55,450 bases of DNA, from NCBI GenBank assembly GCA_031287575.1, contig JAITSV010000014.1, positions 1 through 55,450 on the forward strand, in the 5' to 3' direction. Below the pieces are notes generated by a model. The model made no database searches. It saw only the letters and a program-made list of their open reading frames with translations, and was not told the origin of the DNA. This document shows, piece by piece, positions 33,100 to 41,292 of the stretch (positions are counted from its first letter, which is position 1; the number at the start of each line of letters is the position of its first letter). Origin of the DNA: Desulfovibrio sp. GTDB taxonomy: Bacteria > Desulfobacterota > Desulfovibrionia > Desulfovibrionales > Desulfovibrionaceae. Position numbers and translations under genes: made by a program.

Positions 33100-34359
33100 T
33101 TACACGCAGACCATGTCGCAGGCCGTGCCGGTCAGGGCGCGTCCACCCCCGGCGGCAACCTCGAAGGTGTTCTCCACCCCCACCATGCCCACCCCGGCAA
33201 TGCCCATCTTGGGTTCCAGGGCGATGGTCATGCCTTCTTCCAGCGGCTCGTCGAAGCGGTGGGCGATGACCGGGTATTCGTCGATGGTCAGGCCGATGCC
33301 GTGCCCCAGAAAGGTGACCTTGTTGGTGCCCAGCCCCATGAACCCTTCGGACAGGCCCGCACATTCCACCATGTCCAGCGTGGACCGCCAGATTTCCGAA
33401 GGGATCTCGCCGGGGCGCAGCCGTTCCGCCGCGCGGGCCTGCACCTCGATGCACAGGTCGTGGGCGCGGCGCACCGCGTCGGGGATGGAGGCGGCGTTGC
33501 CCGCCCAGTACAGTTGGGTCTTGTCGGTGTGGTAGCCTTCGAGGCAGAAGCCGATGTCCAGCGCCAGCGGCGTGCCATGCCGCCACACCGAGCCCGCGTA
33601 GCCCATGAACGGGATGGCCGGGTGCTCGCCCTTGAGGCCCAGCGGGCCGTTGAAGTGGCTGGGGTAGTTGCCGTTGTCCCCGGCGGCGATGTGCCCCAGA
33701 AAGCATTCCTCGCCCGGTGCGCCCATGCGCATGAGTCCGCCGTGCCCCCGGCTGAAGAACACCTGCCACGCCAGGTGCGAAATCTCACGCTCGGTCATGC
33801 CGGGGCGCAGCAGGCCGGGCAGCACGTCGTGCAGGCATTCGTGGTGGCGGGCACCGGCCAGGCGCAGCTTGACCAGTTCCCATTCGGTCTTGCGGGCGCG
33901 GGCACGGGTAAGCATCGCGTCGCCCGGCACGAAAGTGACCCCGGTCAGCCGTTGTTGCAGCATGGTGGCCAGCGACCACGGCAGGCCGGACATTTCCGCC
34001 GCCGCCACCCGGGTAAGCGGGCTGCCCGCGTCGGCGCACAGGCCGGTCAGGTCGCCGTAGGAACGGAAGGAAACGATGTTGGCCAGCGGGCTTTCCAGCC
34101 GGGCGCGTTGCTCGCCCTTGCGCACCAGCAGCACCGGTTCGCCCTCGCGGGGCAGCCACAGCACGCCGTTGCCCGCCGTGCCGGTAAGGTAATAGATGGC
34201 CACGCGCGAGAAGGCCATCAGGCCGCCCGCATCGGGGGCGTGCGCGGCAAGGATGTCCAGCGCGCGGGACTGGCGCAGCCGGGCTTCTTCTGCGGGCAGG
34301 CGTTCGGCCGCCGTGAACGGGCGGGGAGTGGGGGCGTGCGAAGCGTGGGCGTGGGACAT
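33100..34359 (-). CDS. M24-family metallopeptidase (Xaa-Pro aminopeptidase type)
   Basis: This 419-residue protein has an N-terminal creatinase-like domain (about 1-175) and a C-terminal pita-bread M24 domain. Metal-ligand segments are in order: ALDIGFCLEGYHTDKTQ with two Asp, LGHGIGLTIDEYP with His, EGMTIALEPKMG with Glu and GVENTFEV with the last Glu. The expected five ligands are therefore present. It probably removes an N-terminal residue before proline; related creatinase-type enzymes are the alternative. AGGAG lies about 10 bases before ATG 34359. The TetR gene upstream is on the same strand but separate by function. Confidence 0.85.
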   Translation of the reverse strand: MSHAHASHAPTPRPFTAAERLPAEEARLRQSRALDILAAHAPDAGGLMAFSRVAIYYLTGTAGNGVLWLPREGEPVLLVRKGEQRARLESPLANIVSFRSYGDLTGLCADAGSPLTRVAAAEMSGLPWSLATMLQQRLTGVTFVPGDAMLTRARARKTEWELVKLRLAGARHHECLHDVLPGLLRPGMTEREISHLAWQVFFSRGHGGLMRMGAPGEECFLGHIAAGDNGNYPSHFNGPLGLKGEHPAIPFMGYAGSVWRHGTPLALDIGFCLEGYHTDKTQLYWAGNAASIPDAVRRAHDLCIEVQARAAERLRPGEIPSEIWRSTLDMVECAGLSEGFMGLGTNKVTFLGHGIGLTIDEYPVIAHRFDEPLEEGMTIALEPKMGIAGVGMVGVENTFEVAAGGGRALTGTACDMVCV

Positions 34360-34767
34360 GGGGGTGGGGACTCCTTTGCGGCTGCGGTTCCGGCGATGGG
34401 CACAGGGTAGGACAAGGCGAAGCCGGGTGCAACCGGACGCAGCGGGGCGAGACTGGGCAGGGCCGGGCGAGACTGGACAGGGAAGGGCTGGGCTGGGCGC
34501 GTTCATGACGGCGTGGGCGGCAGGCACGTCCGGCGCGATGCCGACGTGCACCATCACCGGCGGGCGGTTCCGCACCCGGCGCCACGCAACTACAGTGGCC
34601 GGGCGCGGCGATTGCGCTTGGCGGCAAGGCCGGGTAGAGAGGATGTTTCCGGATTGTTGCTCGCGGCCGACAACGGCGGCGCGACCGTAAAAGAGGCAGG
34701 GGCCGCGCCAGCTTTTGGGGGCGTGCGCCTTCGGCTTTGGCCGTTCATGTGGTTTCAGGGGTACAGG
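34360..34767. other. Divergent intergenic region with imperfect 20-bp duplication
   Basis: There is no gene in these 408 bases. Two copies of a 20-bp unit (gcgagactggrcaggg core) lie at about 34444-34483, within a purine-rich tract. Promoters for the divergent M24 and CoA-binding genes must lie here, but I see no good match. Confidence 0.5.
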
Positions 34768-35190
34768 ATGCTGCTCGACGCCAAGCTTCGCACCATACTG
34801 CGCGAATCGCGCACCATTGCCGTCATCGGCGCCAAGGACAAGCCCGGCCAGCCCGTGGACATGGTGGGCCGCTATCTGATCGAGGCCGGATACGACGTGC
34901 GCCCGGTGCATCCGGTGCGCCGCACCGTGTGGGGCATGCAGGCCTATCCGACCATCGGCGACGTGCCGGTGGACGTGGACATCGTCAACGTGTTCCGCGC
35001 GCCGGAACATTGCCCGGCCCACGCCGTGGAGGTGCTGGCCCTGCCGCGCCTGCCGCGCCTGTTCTGGATGCAGTCGGGCATCACCAGCCCGGAGGCGGGG
35101 CGGATGCTCTTCGAACGCGGCGTGGCCGTGGTGGAGGACCTGTGCCTGATGGTGGAGCATCGCAGGCTGATGACCGGGGGGCTGCTGTGA
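34768..35190 (+). CDS. CoA-binding domain protein (YccU-like)
   Basis: This 140-residue single Rossmann-fold protein starts with a short helix and then ESRTIAVIGAKDKPGQPVDMVGRYLIEAGYDVRPVHPV, the YccU/CoA-binding signature. Later segments PRLPRLFWMQSGITSPEAG and VVEDLCLMVEHRRL match the C-terminus of the family, including the conserved Cys and His. The function is unknown; binding of CoA or a nucleotide is inferred from the fold. The gene ends in TGA overlapping the GTG start of the YkgJ-type gene, so the two are coupled. ATG 34768 follows AGGGG by 6 bases. Confidence 0.85.
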   Translation: MLLDAKLRTILRESRTIAVIGAKDKPGQPVDMVGRYLIEAGYDVRPVHPVRRTVWGMQAYPTIGDVPVDVDIVNVFRAPEHCPAHAVEVLALPRLPRLFWMQSGITSPEAGRMLFERGVAVVEDLCLMVEHRRLMTGGLL

Positions 35191-35726
35191 GCGTCAACGA
35201 TCCCGCGACTTCCACATCTGGCGCGACTTCCGCATCTGGCGAGTCTTCCACACCGTGGGATGACGCCTTCGACTGTCGCATGTGCGGCCAGTGTTGCCAG
35301 GGCGAGGGCGGCATCGTGGTCAGCCCCGCCGATCTTGCGCGCATCTGCGCCTTTCTGGGCATGACGCCCGAAGCCTTCGAGGCCGCCTACGGCGAGCGCC
35401 GCAACGGCAAGCTGAAGGTGCGCACCGGGCCGGACGGCAACTGCGTGTTCTTCGCCGTCGGGCGCGGCTGCACCGTGCACGAGGGCAAACCGGACATCTG
35501 CCGGGCCTGGCCGTTCTTTCGCGGCAACCTGGTGGATGCGGACAGCCTGGGCATGGCCAAGGAATACTGTCCCGGCATCCGGTCCGACGTGCGCCACGCG
35601 GAATTCGCCGCCGCCGGGCGGGCCTATCTGGCCGCGCGGGGGCTGCTGGCCTGCGACTGTACGTGCGAGGCCAACGCCCTGGTCCTGGACAGGGACAGGG
35701 ACAGGGACAAGGACGGCGGCAAGTAG
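35187..35726 (+). CDS. YkgJ-family cysteine-cluster protein
   Basis: This 179-residue protein has the CxxCxxCC cluster (FDCRMCGQCCQGEGG) near residue 30, then GCTVHEGKPDICRAWPFF with two cysteines, and an extra C-D-C-T-C triplet near the C-terminus. YkgJ-like proteins are thought to hold zinc or an Fe-S cluster; the function is not known. The GTG start overlaps the stop of the CoA-binding gene. The last residues (DRDRDRDKD) are encoded by a 6-bp repeat at 35688-35713 and are highly charged. Confidence 0.85.
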   Translation: MSVNDPATSTSGATSASGESSTPWDDAFDCRMCGQCCQGEGGIVVSPADLARICAFLGMTPEAFEAAYGERRNGKLKVRTGPDGNCVFFAVGRGCTVHEGKPDICRAWPFFRGNLVDADSLGMAKEYCPGIRSDVRHAEFAAAGRAYLAARGLLACDCTCEANALVLDRDRDRDKDGGK

Positions 35727-35831
35727 CCGGTCGACCGGCCAGCCGGTCATAAAGGACGCGGCGGCGGTAAGGTTTTTCGCCAAAACAGCCGAAAGGGCTG
35801 CGGGCAGGGTAAATGGGGGCGCGGAGGTCGC

Positions 35832-36776
35832 GTGACGCTGAGGGAATGCTACCGGATACTGCAAGTCGGCAACGGCGCGTCGCTTGACGAGGTCAAGAAG
35901 GCGTACCGCAGGCTGGCGTTCGAGCTGCATCCGGATTTGAACCCCGGCAGGCCCGACGCGGCCCGCCGCTTCCAGCGCCTGAACGAGGCGTACGTGCTGC
36001 TTTCGCGCACGCTGGACGCCGCGGGACCCGGCGGCAACGGGACGGGGGCGACAAACGGCGCCGCGGAGCGCGAATCCGCCGAGCGGGAGGCCACCCGCGC
36101 CTACGAGCAGGCCCGGCAACGCTTCGGCGATATGGGGACCGGCGGGGGTGGTGGGACTGGCGGCGGCAACGGCCCTTCCGCATCGTCGGCATCTTCTGCG
36201 ACTGGCGGGGCTGGCGCGACCGGTGCGTCATCTGCCACCGGGGCACCCGGCGCCACGGCATCGGGCGGTGCATCCGCAACGCGCGGCGCAAGCGGGGCCG
36301 ACCGCAACCGGCGCAGGGCGGAGGCCACCTATCAGGGCCGACAGGACGAGGTGTTGCAAGACATCCTGCGCGACCCGTTCGCCCGGCGGGTGTTCGAGGA
36401 CATCTACAGCCAGATACGCCGCGACGGCGGCGGGCTGGCCGCGCGTCCGCCCAAGAAGCGCAAGCTCAGCCTGGAATGGGGCGGCAAGGCCCTGACGCTG
36501 GACCTCACCCACGGCATCGGCGGGGCGGTGAAGGGCTGGCTGCGCCGCCAGATCGACGACGAGCAGACGGTATACCTGCCCGCGCCCAGCATCGTGCCGG
36601 GAGCGCGACTGCGCTTGCAGGTCACCCAGGGCCTGTCCGGCGAGGTGCGCACCGTGGAGGTGGCCCTGCCCCCGGACTACGTGGTGGGGCGGCCCATCCG
36701 GCTCAAGGGGCTGGGCAAGCGCATCGGTCCGTGGCAGGGCGACCTGTATCTGCGCATTCTCGCCAAGACCGCGTAG
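35832..36776 (+). CDS. J-domain protein (DnaJ class, without zinc finger)
   Basis: This 314-residue protein has an N-terminal J-domain with the HPD motif at 33-35 ([24 protein letters not shown]). A Ser/Thr/Gly/Ala-rich linker of about 100 residues follows, and then a C-terminal beta-sandwich-like domain ([18 protein letters not shown] to [17 protein letters not shown]) resembling the last client-binding domain of DnaJ/CbpA. The zinc-finger CxxCxGxG repeats are absent. It should stimulate a DnaK ATPase. The start is GTG 35832, preceded by GGAGG. The linker length and simplicity suggest a flexible, fast-evolving spacer. Confidence 0.85.
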   Translation: MTLRECYRILQVGNGASLDEVKKAYRRLAFELHPDLNPGRPDAARRFQRLNEAYVLLSRTLDAAGPGGNGTGATNGAAERESAEREATRAYEQARQRFGDMGTGGGGGTGGGNGPSASSASSATGGAGATGASSATGAPGATASGGASATRGASGADRNRRRAEATYQGRQDEVLQDILRDPFARRVFEDIYSQIRRDGGGLAARPPKKRKLSLEWGGKALTLDLTHGIGGAVKGWLRRQIDDEQTVYLPAPSIVPGARLRLQVTQGLSGEVRTVEVALPPDYVVGRPIRLKGLGKRIGPWQGDLYLRILAKTA

Positions 36777-36856
36777 TGCCCCCAACCGAGGGTGCCGCGT
36801 TATCGGTGCGCGTTTTCCTGACGGTATTCCCCTGACGGCAGCCTGACGGTTTTCGA

Positions 36857-37828
36857 TCATTCCACGGGCATGTGCCCGCGCGCGAGGCCGGCATCTTCAC
36901 CGGCCTCTTTCATTTCCGGAGATTCGGTGACACCGGCGGCGCGGGACACGCCCCCGTCACGCTTGTCACCTCCGCGCGCGCCGTCCAGCACCACGCAGAA
37001 CACCGCCGCGATGACCAGCCCGGCGCCGATCCAGCCCGAGGGCGGGAACAGTTCGTCCCACAGCCAGTAGGCCAGCAGGGCAGCCAGCACCGGCTCGAAA
37101 TTGGCCACCACGGCCACGCGAGTGGGTGAAAGGCGGCGCATGCCCTCGCAGTAGGCCATGTACGCGCCGTAGGTGGTCACCAGCCCCATGCCCAGCACCA
37201 GCAGCGCCCAGGCCAGCGGCCCCTTGGGGGCAAAGGTGACGAAGGGCAGCAGGGCCAGCGCCCCCACGGGCAGGCAGAACAGGTACAGGGTGACCGGCGA
37301 ATGGCGGTGCAGGAAGTGGCGGCTGAACACGTAATGCAGCGAATAGGTGAAGCCCGCCAGCAGGCCGAAGCCGATGCCCGCCGCGCTGGCACCGCCCTGC
37401 AAGCCCCCGCCCGAGCGGCAGATCAGGAAGGCCCCGGTCATGGCCAGGCCCAGGGCCGCCAGCTTGGCGCGGGTCAACGGTTCGGCGAAGCACAGCCGCG
37501 AAAGCAGCGCCACCCACGCCGGGGCGGTGTACAGCAGGATGGAGGCCAGCGCCGCGCCGCCTTCGCGCACCGCCAACTGGTACGAGCCGAAGAACAGCGC
37601 CACTCCCACCAGCCCGAAGGCGGCAAAGGTGGCCGCGTCGCGCGCGGGGGCACGCCACAGCCCGTGCCGGGCCGCGTGCAGGCCGAAGAACAGCGCCCCG
37701 AACGCGGCGCGCCAGAAGGCGATTTCCAGCGGGGTCACCCCTTCGGCAAGGCAGTAGCGGGCCAGCGGGCCGATGAGCGCCCACAACCCGGCGGCAAGCA
37801 GCACGAAGCCGTATCCGGCCAGCGGCAT
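36857..37828 (-). CDS. EamA/DMT-family transporter
   Basis: This 323-residue protein has ten predicted hydrophobic segments in two repeated EamA halves, from MPLAGYGFVLLAAGLWALIG to LIAAVFCVVLDGARGG-like sequence. Characteristic elements are the E-P motif in ANFEPVLAALLAYWLWDE and a similar one in the first half. DMT transporters export amino acids, metabolites or drugs; the substrate cannot be read. GGGAGG precedes ATG 37828. A polar C-terminal tail of about 30 residues follows the last helix. Confidence 0.83.
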   Translation of the reverse strand: MPLAGYGFVLLAAGLWALIGPLARYCLAEGVTPLEIAFWRAAFGALFFGLHAARHGLWRAPARDAATFAAFGLVGVALFFGSYQLAVREGGAALASILLYTAPAWVALLSRLCFAEPLTRAKLAALGLAMTGAFLICRSGGGLQGGASAAGIGFGLLAGFTYSLHYVFSRHFLHRHSPVTLYLFCLPVGALALLPFVTFAPKGPLAWALLVLGMGLVTTYGAYMAYCEGMRRLSPTRVAVVANFEPVLAALLAYWLWDELFPPSGWIGAGLVIAAVFCVVLDGARGGDKRDGGVSRAAGVTESPEMKEAGEDAGLARGHMPVE

Positions 37829-38102
37829 GGCATCCTCCCGTTGTTGTCGTACCGGTGTTGTGAACGATGGCGGGGGGGATGGCAAGCGGGGAACATACGG
37901 AAAAACGGCTGCATGGCCGCGTGATGTTTCCTTAACCCGACGGCGACTTCACAGTGGCCCCCGGCGGTGGTACATAGCGCGAAGGCATGCCCGTCGAAAG
38001 CGTGTGGGCATGCCGCACCGGACACGCTCACCCGATTTCGCCCGACCACGCAGACCATGGAGCCCGCGCCGCAAGGCCAGCGCCCGCAGGAGGATGCCAC
38101 GG

Positions 38103-39344
38103 ATGGCCCCCGATAAGCCCGATACACCCGATACGCCTGACACGCCCGGCCCGGCTCCCGGCCAGACCCCCGCCCGCGATACTTCCGGCCCCATTCGTCA
38201 GGATGGCAGCCTGCTCGACATGCCCCGCCCCCCCAAGCGCACGCGCAGCAAGCTGGTGTGGGTGTTCCTGCTGGCCGTGATCGTGGCGGGCGCGGCCCTG
38301 TGGCAACTGCGCGACCTGGTCCTGCGCGATGCCGTGCCCGACCGGCAGGCCAACATGACCGGTACCGAGGCCGCCATCCTCGGTCCCAACGCCACCAACG
38401 GCACGTTGCCGTCCATGGTGCCCATGGACGGCGACGCGGCAGCCGGTGCCGCCGACCAGGCCAACGCCACCGCCGCCGCGCCGGGCGTCAACGCCACCAG
38501 CCCGGACGGGGCCTTTGCCCAGGACGACGCGGTGGTGCGCTTCGCCTTCGTGGAAGACGTGGCCAACTGGCTGGTGGAAGGCTACTACCCCAAGGGCACC
38601 CACATGGAGGCGCGCACCTCCGGCTGGGTGGCGCCCAGCCTGAAGTCGGCCAACATGCGCTACGGCGTGAGCATGACCGGGCTGTCCTGGTCCGGCGACG
38701 ACATTTCCGCCGGGCGCGCCAGCGTGCTGGACTACGCCTTCACCCCGGCCATGCTCGAAGCCCTGCAACGCCTGTACGCCGACCGGTTCATGGCGGCCAT
38801 GGCCACGGCGGCGACGGCCGCCAAGGTCACGGACAAGGGCAAGGAGCGGGCGCTGACCCCCGCCGAGGTGGCGGAAATGTATACCCTGTACGCCACGCGA
38901 CTGCGCGGCCTGTCCGGCGCCCTGCGCGAGATCGCGGGCATGACCGACGCCGTGGTGCGGGTGAACGCCTGGCTTACCGCGCAGCAGACCGCGCTGGAGG
39001 CCAACGCCAAGTATCAGGACGCCGTGTTCGCCTACGACACCGCGCGCGAGGGCAATTCCGCGCATCTGGCCGAACAGGCCCGGCGCATCATGGAGCTTTC
39101 CGGCAAGGCGTACCAGCAGGCCATCATGGCCCGCGAACGCGCCCGCGAAACCCTGGCCGAATCCATTCGCCGCAACCCCGACGCCCGCAGGCTGGACGAC
39201 GACACCCTGGTCTACACGGCCGGGTGGGTGTACCGCCGGGCCAACGGCAAGCCGGAAAAGATGGATGCCGTGCGCATGGCCGCCACGGTGCTGGCCGATA
39301 CGGCGGCACGGTTCGACAAGGCGGCGCAGGCGTCCCGCCAGTAG
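38103..39344 (+). CDS. Membrane-anchored protein of unknown function
   Basis: I do not recognise this 413-residue protein. It starts with a Pro/Asp-rich cytoplasmic segment containing PDTPDTPDTP (from a 9-bp repeat), then basic residues and one membrane helix (KLVWVFLLAVIVAGAALW, about 49-66). A long extracytoplasmic region follows, with an Asn/Thr/Ala-rich linker rich in possible sequons, a folded middle (VVRFAFVEDVANWLVEGYYPKGT ...) and a C-terminal helical part. AGGAGG sits 9 bases before ATG 38103; an earlier ATG at 38094 directly abuts AGGAGG and is less likely. The TAG stop is the start of hairpin-repeat copy B. Confidence 0.7.
   Translation: MAPDKPDTPDTPDTPGPAPGQTPARDTSGPIRQDGSLLDMPRPPKRTRSKLVWVFLLAVIVAGAALWQLRDLVLRDAVPDRQANMTGTEAAILGPNATNGTLPSMVPMDGDAAAGAADQANATAAAPGVNATSPDGAFAQDDAVVRFAFVEDVANWLVEGYYPKGTHMEARTSGWVAPSLKSANMRYGVSMTGLSWSGDDISAGRASVLDYAFTPAMLEALQRLYADRFMAAMATAATAAKVTDKGKERALTPAEVAEMYTLYATRLRGLSGALREIAGMTDAVVRVNAWLTAQQTALEANAKYQDAVFAYDTAREGNSAHLAEQARRIMELSGKAYQQAIMARERARETLAESIRRNPDARRLDDDTLVYTAGWVYRRANGKPEKMDAVRMAATVLADTAARFDKAAQASRQ
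38108..38146. repeat. 9-bp tandem repeat at the 5' end of the unknown membrane protein
   Basis: About four copies of cccgataca-type units encode the PDT repeats right after the start codon. Confidence 0.75.
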
Positions 39345-39404
39345 GAACTGCCCCAAAATAGTCCTTTTGCCCGTTGGCTGACCGACCCGAAGGGCGCGTA
39401 GCGT

Positions 39405-39440
39405 GCCTGTTAAGCGAGCTTGCGAGCTTTACGGGCATCG
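39405..39440 (-). repeat. Nested mini-hairpin element 1 (inverted orientation)
   Basis: The reverse strand reads CCGTAAAGCTCGCAAGCTC in its core, matching elements 2 and 3 at most positions. Arms GCC-GT and AC-GGC with inner AAGC/GCTT allow a hairpin. Confidence 0.75.
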
Positions 39441-39481
39441 TGCGCAGAGCGGCCAAACTTTGCCTGCCATAGCTCTGCTGT

Positions 39482-39521
39482 CCTTATCCGTAAGGTTCGC
39501 AAGCTCACCTAACGGCTAAGG
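39482..39521 (+). repeat. Nested mini-hairpin element 2
   Basis: The core is CCGTAAGGTTCGCAAGCTC. The outer stem is CCTTA/TAAGG plus CCGT/ACGG, and the inner stem AGGT/ACCT. Confidence 0.8.
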
Positions 39522-39553
39522 CTCGGTCGGATACGATAAGAGCGCGTTGCGGT

Positions 39554-39592
39554 CCTCATCCGTAAGGCTCGAAGACTCGCCAACGGCTGAGG
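39554..39592 (+). repeat. Nested mini-hairpin element 3
   Basis: The core is CCGTAAGGCTCGAAGACTC. The outer stem is CCTCA/TGAGG plus CCGT/ACGG, and the inner stem GGC/GCC. Changes from element 2 preserve pairing. Confidence 0.8.
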
Positions 39593-39688
39593 CATACTCC
39601 CTCATGGCAGGCTCGTTTTCCTTGCCAACGAACAAAAATCCTAATTTTGGGACAGTCCCTGATACAGCAAGACAAACTTACAACAACG

Positions 39689-39721
39689 ACGCCGCGAGGG
39701 GGCAACCCTTCGCGGCGTTTT
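39689..39721. terminator. Intrinsic terminator between convergent genes
   Basis: ACGCCGCGAGGG pairs with CCCTTCGCGGCGT (one bulge) and is followed by TTTT. It lies 28 bp after repeat copy B. Confidence 0.8.
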
Positions 39722-39763
39722 GCGCGGGAATGAGTGGGGAAAGAGGGAAGCGGGGGAGGGCCG

Positions 39764-40213
39764 TCAGAACTGGCGGTCCAGCAAGAGGTGCGAGAAATAT
39801 CCCAGCGCGGCGGCCACGTACCACGGCGCCGCCGCCTGCCACGCCCAGCCGTACAGCAGCACCGGGGCCAGCAGCAGGGGCAGGGGCACCAGCAGCATGG
39901 CCCACCAGGTGTGCGTCCACCCCCGGTGGCCGTCGATGGCGGGCAGCATGGCCAGCAGGCCCAGCAGGGCTGCCCACTGGTAGCGCCGGGTGGCGATGAG
40001 CGCCACGTCGGCCACCACCAGCAGCCCGTAGAACCAGGTGCGCCCGCGCGAGTGGGTGTCCACGTCCGGGGCCAGGGCAAAGGCGGTGGATACGGCCAGC
40101 AGGGCCGCCTGGGTGGGCAGGCCGGGGGAATACACGCGCAGGGCCTGCGCGGCAAACAGGGATCCGGCGGCCAGCAGGGTGCCGCCGATGATGTGGGTGC
40201 GGTATCCGGGCAT
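39764..40213 (-). CDS. YdjM/DUF457-type membrane-bound metal-dependent hydrolase
   Basis: This 149-residue membrane protein opens with MPGYRTHIIGG and has four or five hydrophobic helices. It contains the family motifs FALAPDVDTHSRGR, DGHRGWTHTWWAM and a C-terminal YFSHLLLD, giving the conserved His/Asp set of YdjM-like inner-membrane hydrolases. E. coli YdjM is LexA-regulated; the substrate is unknown. No good ribosome site precedes ATG 40213, and the frame continues open upstream, so the start is only likely. Confidence 0.75.
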   Translation of the reverse strand: MPGYRTHIIGGTLLAAGSLFAAQALRVYSPGLPTQAALLAVSTAFALAPDVDTHSRGRTWFYGLLVVADVALIATRRYQWAALLGLLAMLPAIDGHRGWTHTWWAMLLVPLPLLLAPVLLYGWAWQAAAPWYVAAALGYFSHLLLDRQF

Positions 40214-40554
40214 TGATGATGTGGATTGGGGTGCGGGTTGGGGTACGGGTTGGAGGGGGCGGATGCCGTGACACAAGGCGCGGCCCGTTGCGTGGGGCGG
40301 AAAGGTGCAGCAGACGGCACGGCGCCGGGGCGACCATATGCCACCCCCGGCCCGGCGGGCAAGCGGGGCGCGCTGGATAGGCCGGGGCGGCTCGTGGTAT
40401 ACGGACCGGGCTACATGGGCGGGGTTGCATGGCAGGGGCTGCATGGGCCGCCCGTACCGCCCCCCCCCGCGTAGGCCCTTGCCCCCCTTTGTTCCCTTTG
40501 TCCTGTCTCGTGCCGTCCGGCGCAGGCCTGCCACCGCCAACCGTGGAACCCGCC
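40214..40554. other. Divergent intergenic region upstream of cobU
   Basis: These 341 bases show no gene. A C-rich tract (about 40450-40490) and several GGGGCGG-like runs are the only notable features. I see no convincing promoter or riboswitch. Confidence 0.4.
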
Positions 40555-41211
40555 ATGCCCGAATCATCGCCCGCTACCCTTGCCGCCTCCATCTCCTCTG
40601 TCGATGCCGCACCCGCCCGCACCATCCTGTTCACGGGGGGATGCCGCAGCGGCAAGAGCGGTCTTGCCCAGCGCTGGGTGGAATCGCTGGGGACGGCGCG
40701 GGTGTACATCGCCACCGGGGCCGCCCGCGACGCGGAAATGGCCGAGCGGGTGCGCCGCCATCAGGCCGCGCGGGGTACGGGGTGGCGCACGGTGGAGGAA
40801 CAACTGGACGTTTGCGCGGCCCTGCGCGGGTGCATGGGGCCGGGCGCGGGCCAATCGGCCCCCCAAGCCGCCCCGCAATTCCCCCCGCAGTCCGGCCCGC
40901 CCGGGGTGCTGCTGGACTGCATTACCCTGTGGCTGACCAACCGCATGCTGGCCGGCCATGACGATGCGGCCATCCTGCGCGGGGTGGAGGAACTGGCGGC
41001 ACTGCTGCGCGCGGCCACCGTACCCGTGGCGGTGGTAAGCAACGAGGTGGGCTGGGGCGTGGTGCCGGAAACCCCGCTGGGCCGCCGTTTCCGCGACCTG
41101 TCCGGCGAGGCCAACCAGCTTTTGGCGGCTGCCTGCACAGATGTGATTCTGGCCGTCAGCGGGCTGCCCCTTGCCGTGAAGGGCGGGGTACCCGCCGCCT
41201 GCGCGGGGTAA
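40555..41211 (+). CDS. cobU: Adenosylcobinamide kinase/adenosylcobinamide-phosphate guanylyltransferase
   Basis: This 218-residue protein has the CobU P-loop TGGCRSGKSG at 27-36, the ARVYIATGAARDAEMAERVRRHQAARG segment with the guanylylated His, LLDCITLWLTN and VVSNEVGWGVVPETPLGRRFRDLSGEANQLLA. It phosphorylates adenosylcobinamide and attaches GMP in the nucleotide-loop steps of B12 synthesis or salvage. An insertion of about 25 Pro/Gln/Ala-rich residues in the middle makes it longer than usual (about 180). No other cob gene adjoins it; the CobD-like gene at 1343 is far away. Confidence 0.9.
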   Translation: MPESSPATLAASISSVDAAPARTILFTGGCRSGKSGLAQRWVESLGTARVYIATGAARDAEMAERVRRHQAARGTGWRTVEEQLDVCAALRGCMGPGAGQSAPQAAPQFPPQSGPPGVLLDCITLWLTNRMLAGHDDAAILRGVEELAALLRAATVPVAVVSNEVGWGVVPETPLGRRFRDLSGEANQLLAAACTDVILAVSGLPLAVKGGVPAACAG

Positions 41212-41292
41212 GCACTGGACCCCGGCCCCCCGCTGGGGTAGAAGCCGCATGAGCCGCCAGTGCGGCTCCAACCCCAGAACAGGAAGCTTCAC

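Larger units (their letters stand above)
39343..39660 (+). repeat. Dispersed long-hairpin repeat, copy B, interrupted by three small elements (318 bp)
   Basis: The outer arms match copies A and C (CCCAAAAT / ATTTTGGG, CGTTGGC / GCCAACG, GCCTGCCAT / ATGGCAGGC). Relative to those copies the sequence is interrupted at about 39381-39452, 39471-39522 and 39543-39592. The third interruption splits the central GAGTATACTC palindrome. Like copies A and C, it starts on the stop codon (TAG, 39342-39344) of the gene upstream. Confidence 0.88.
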
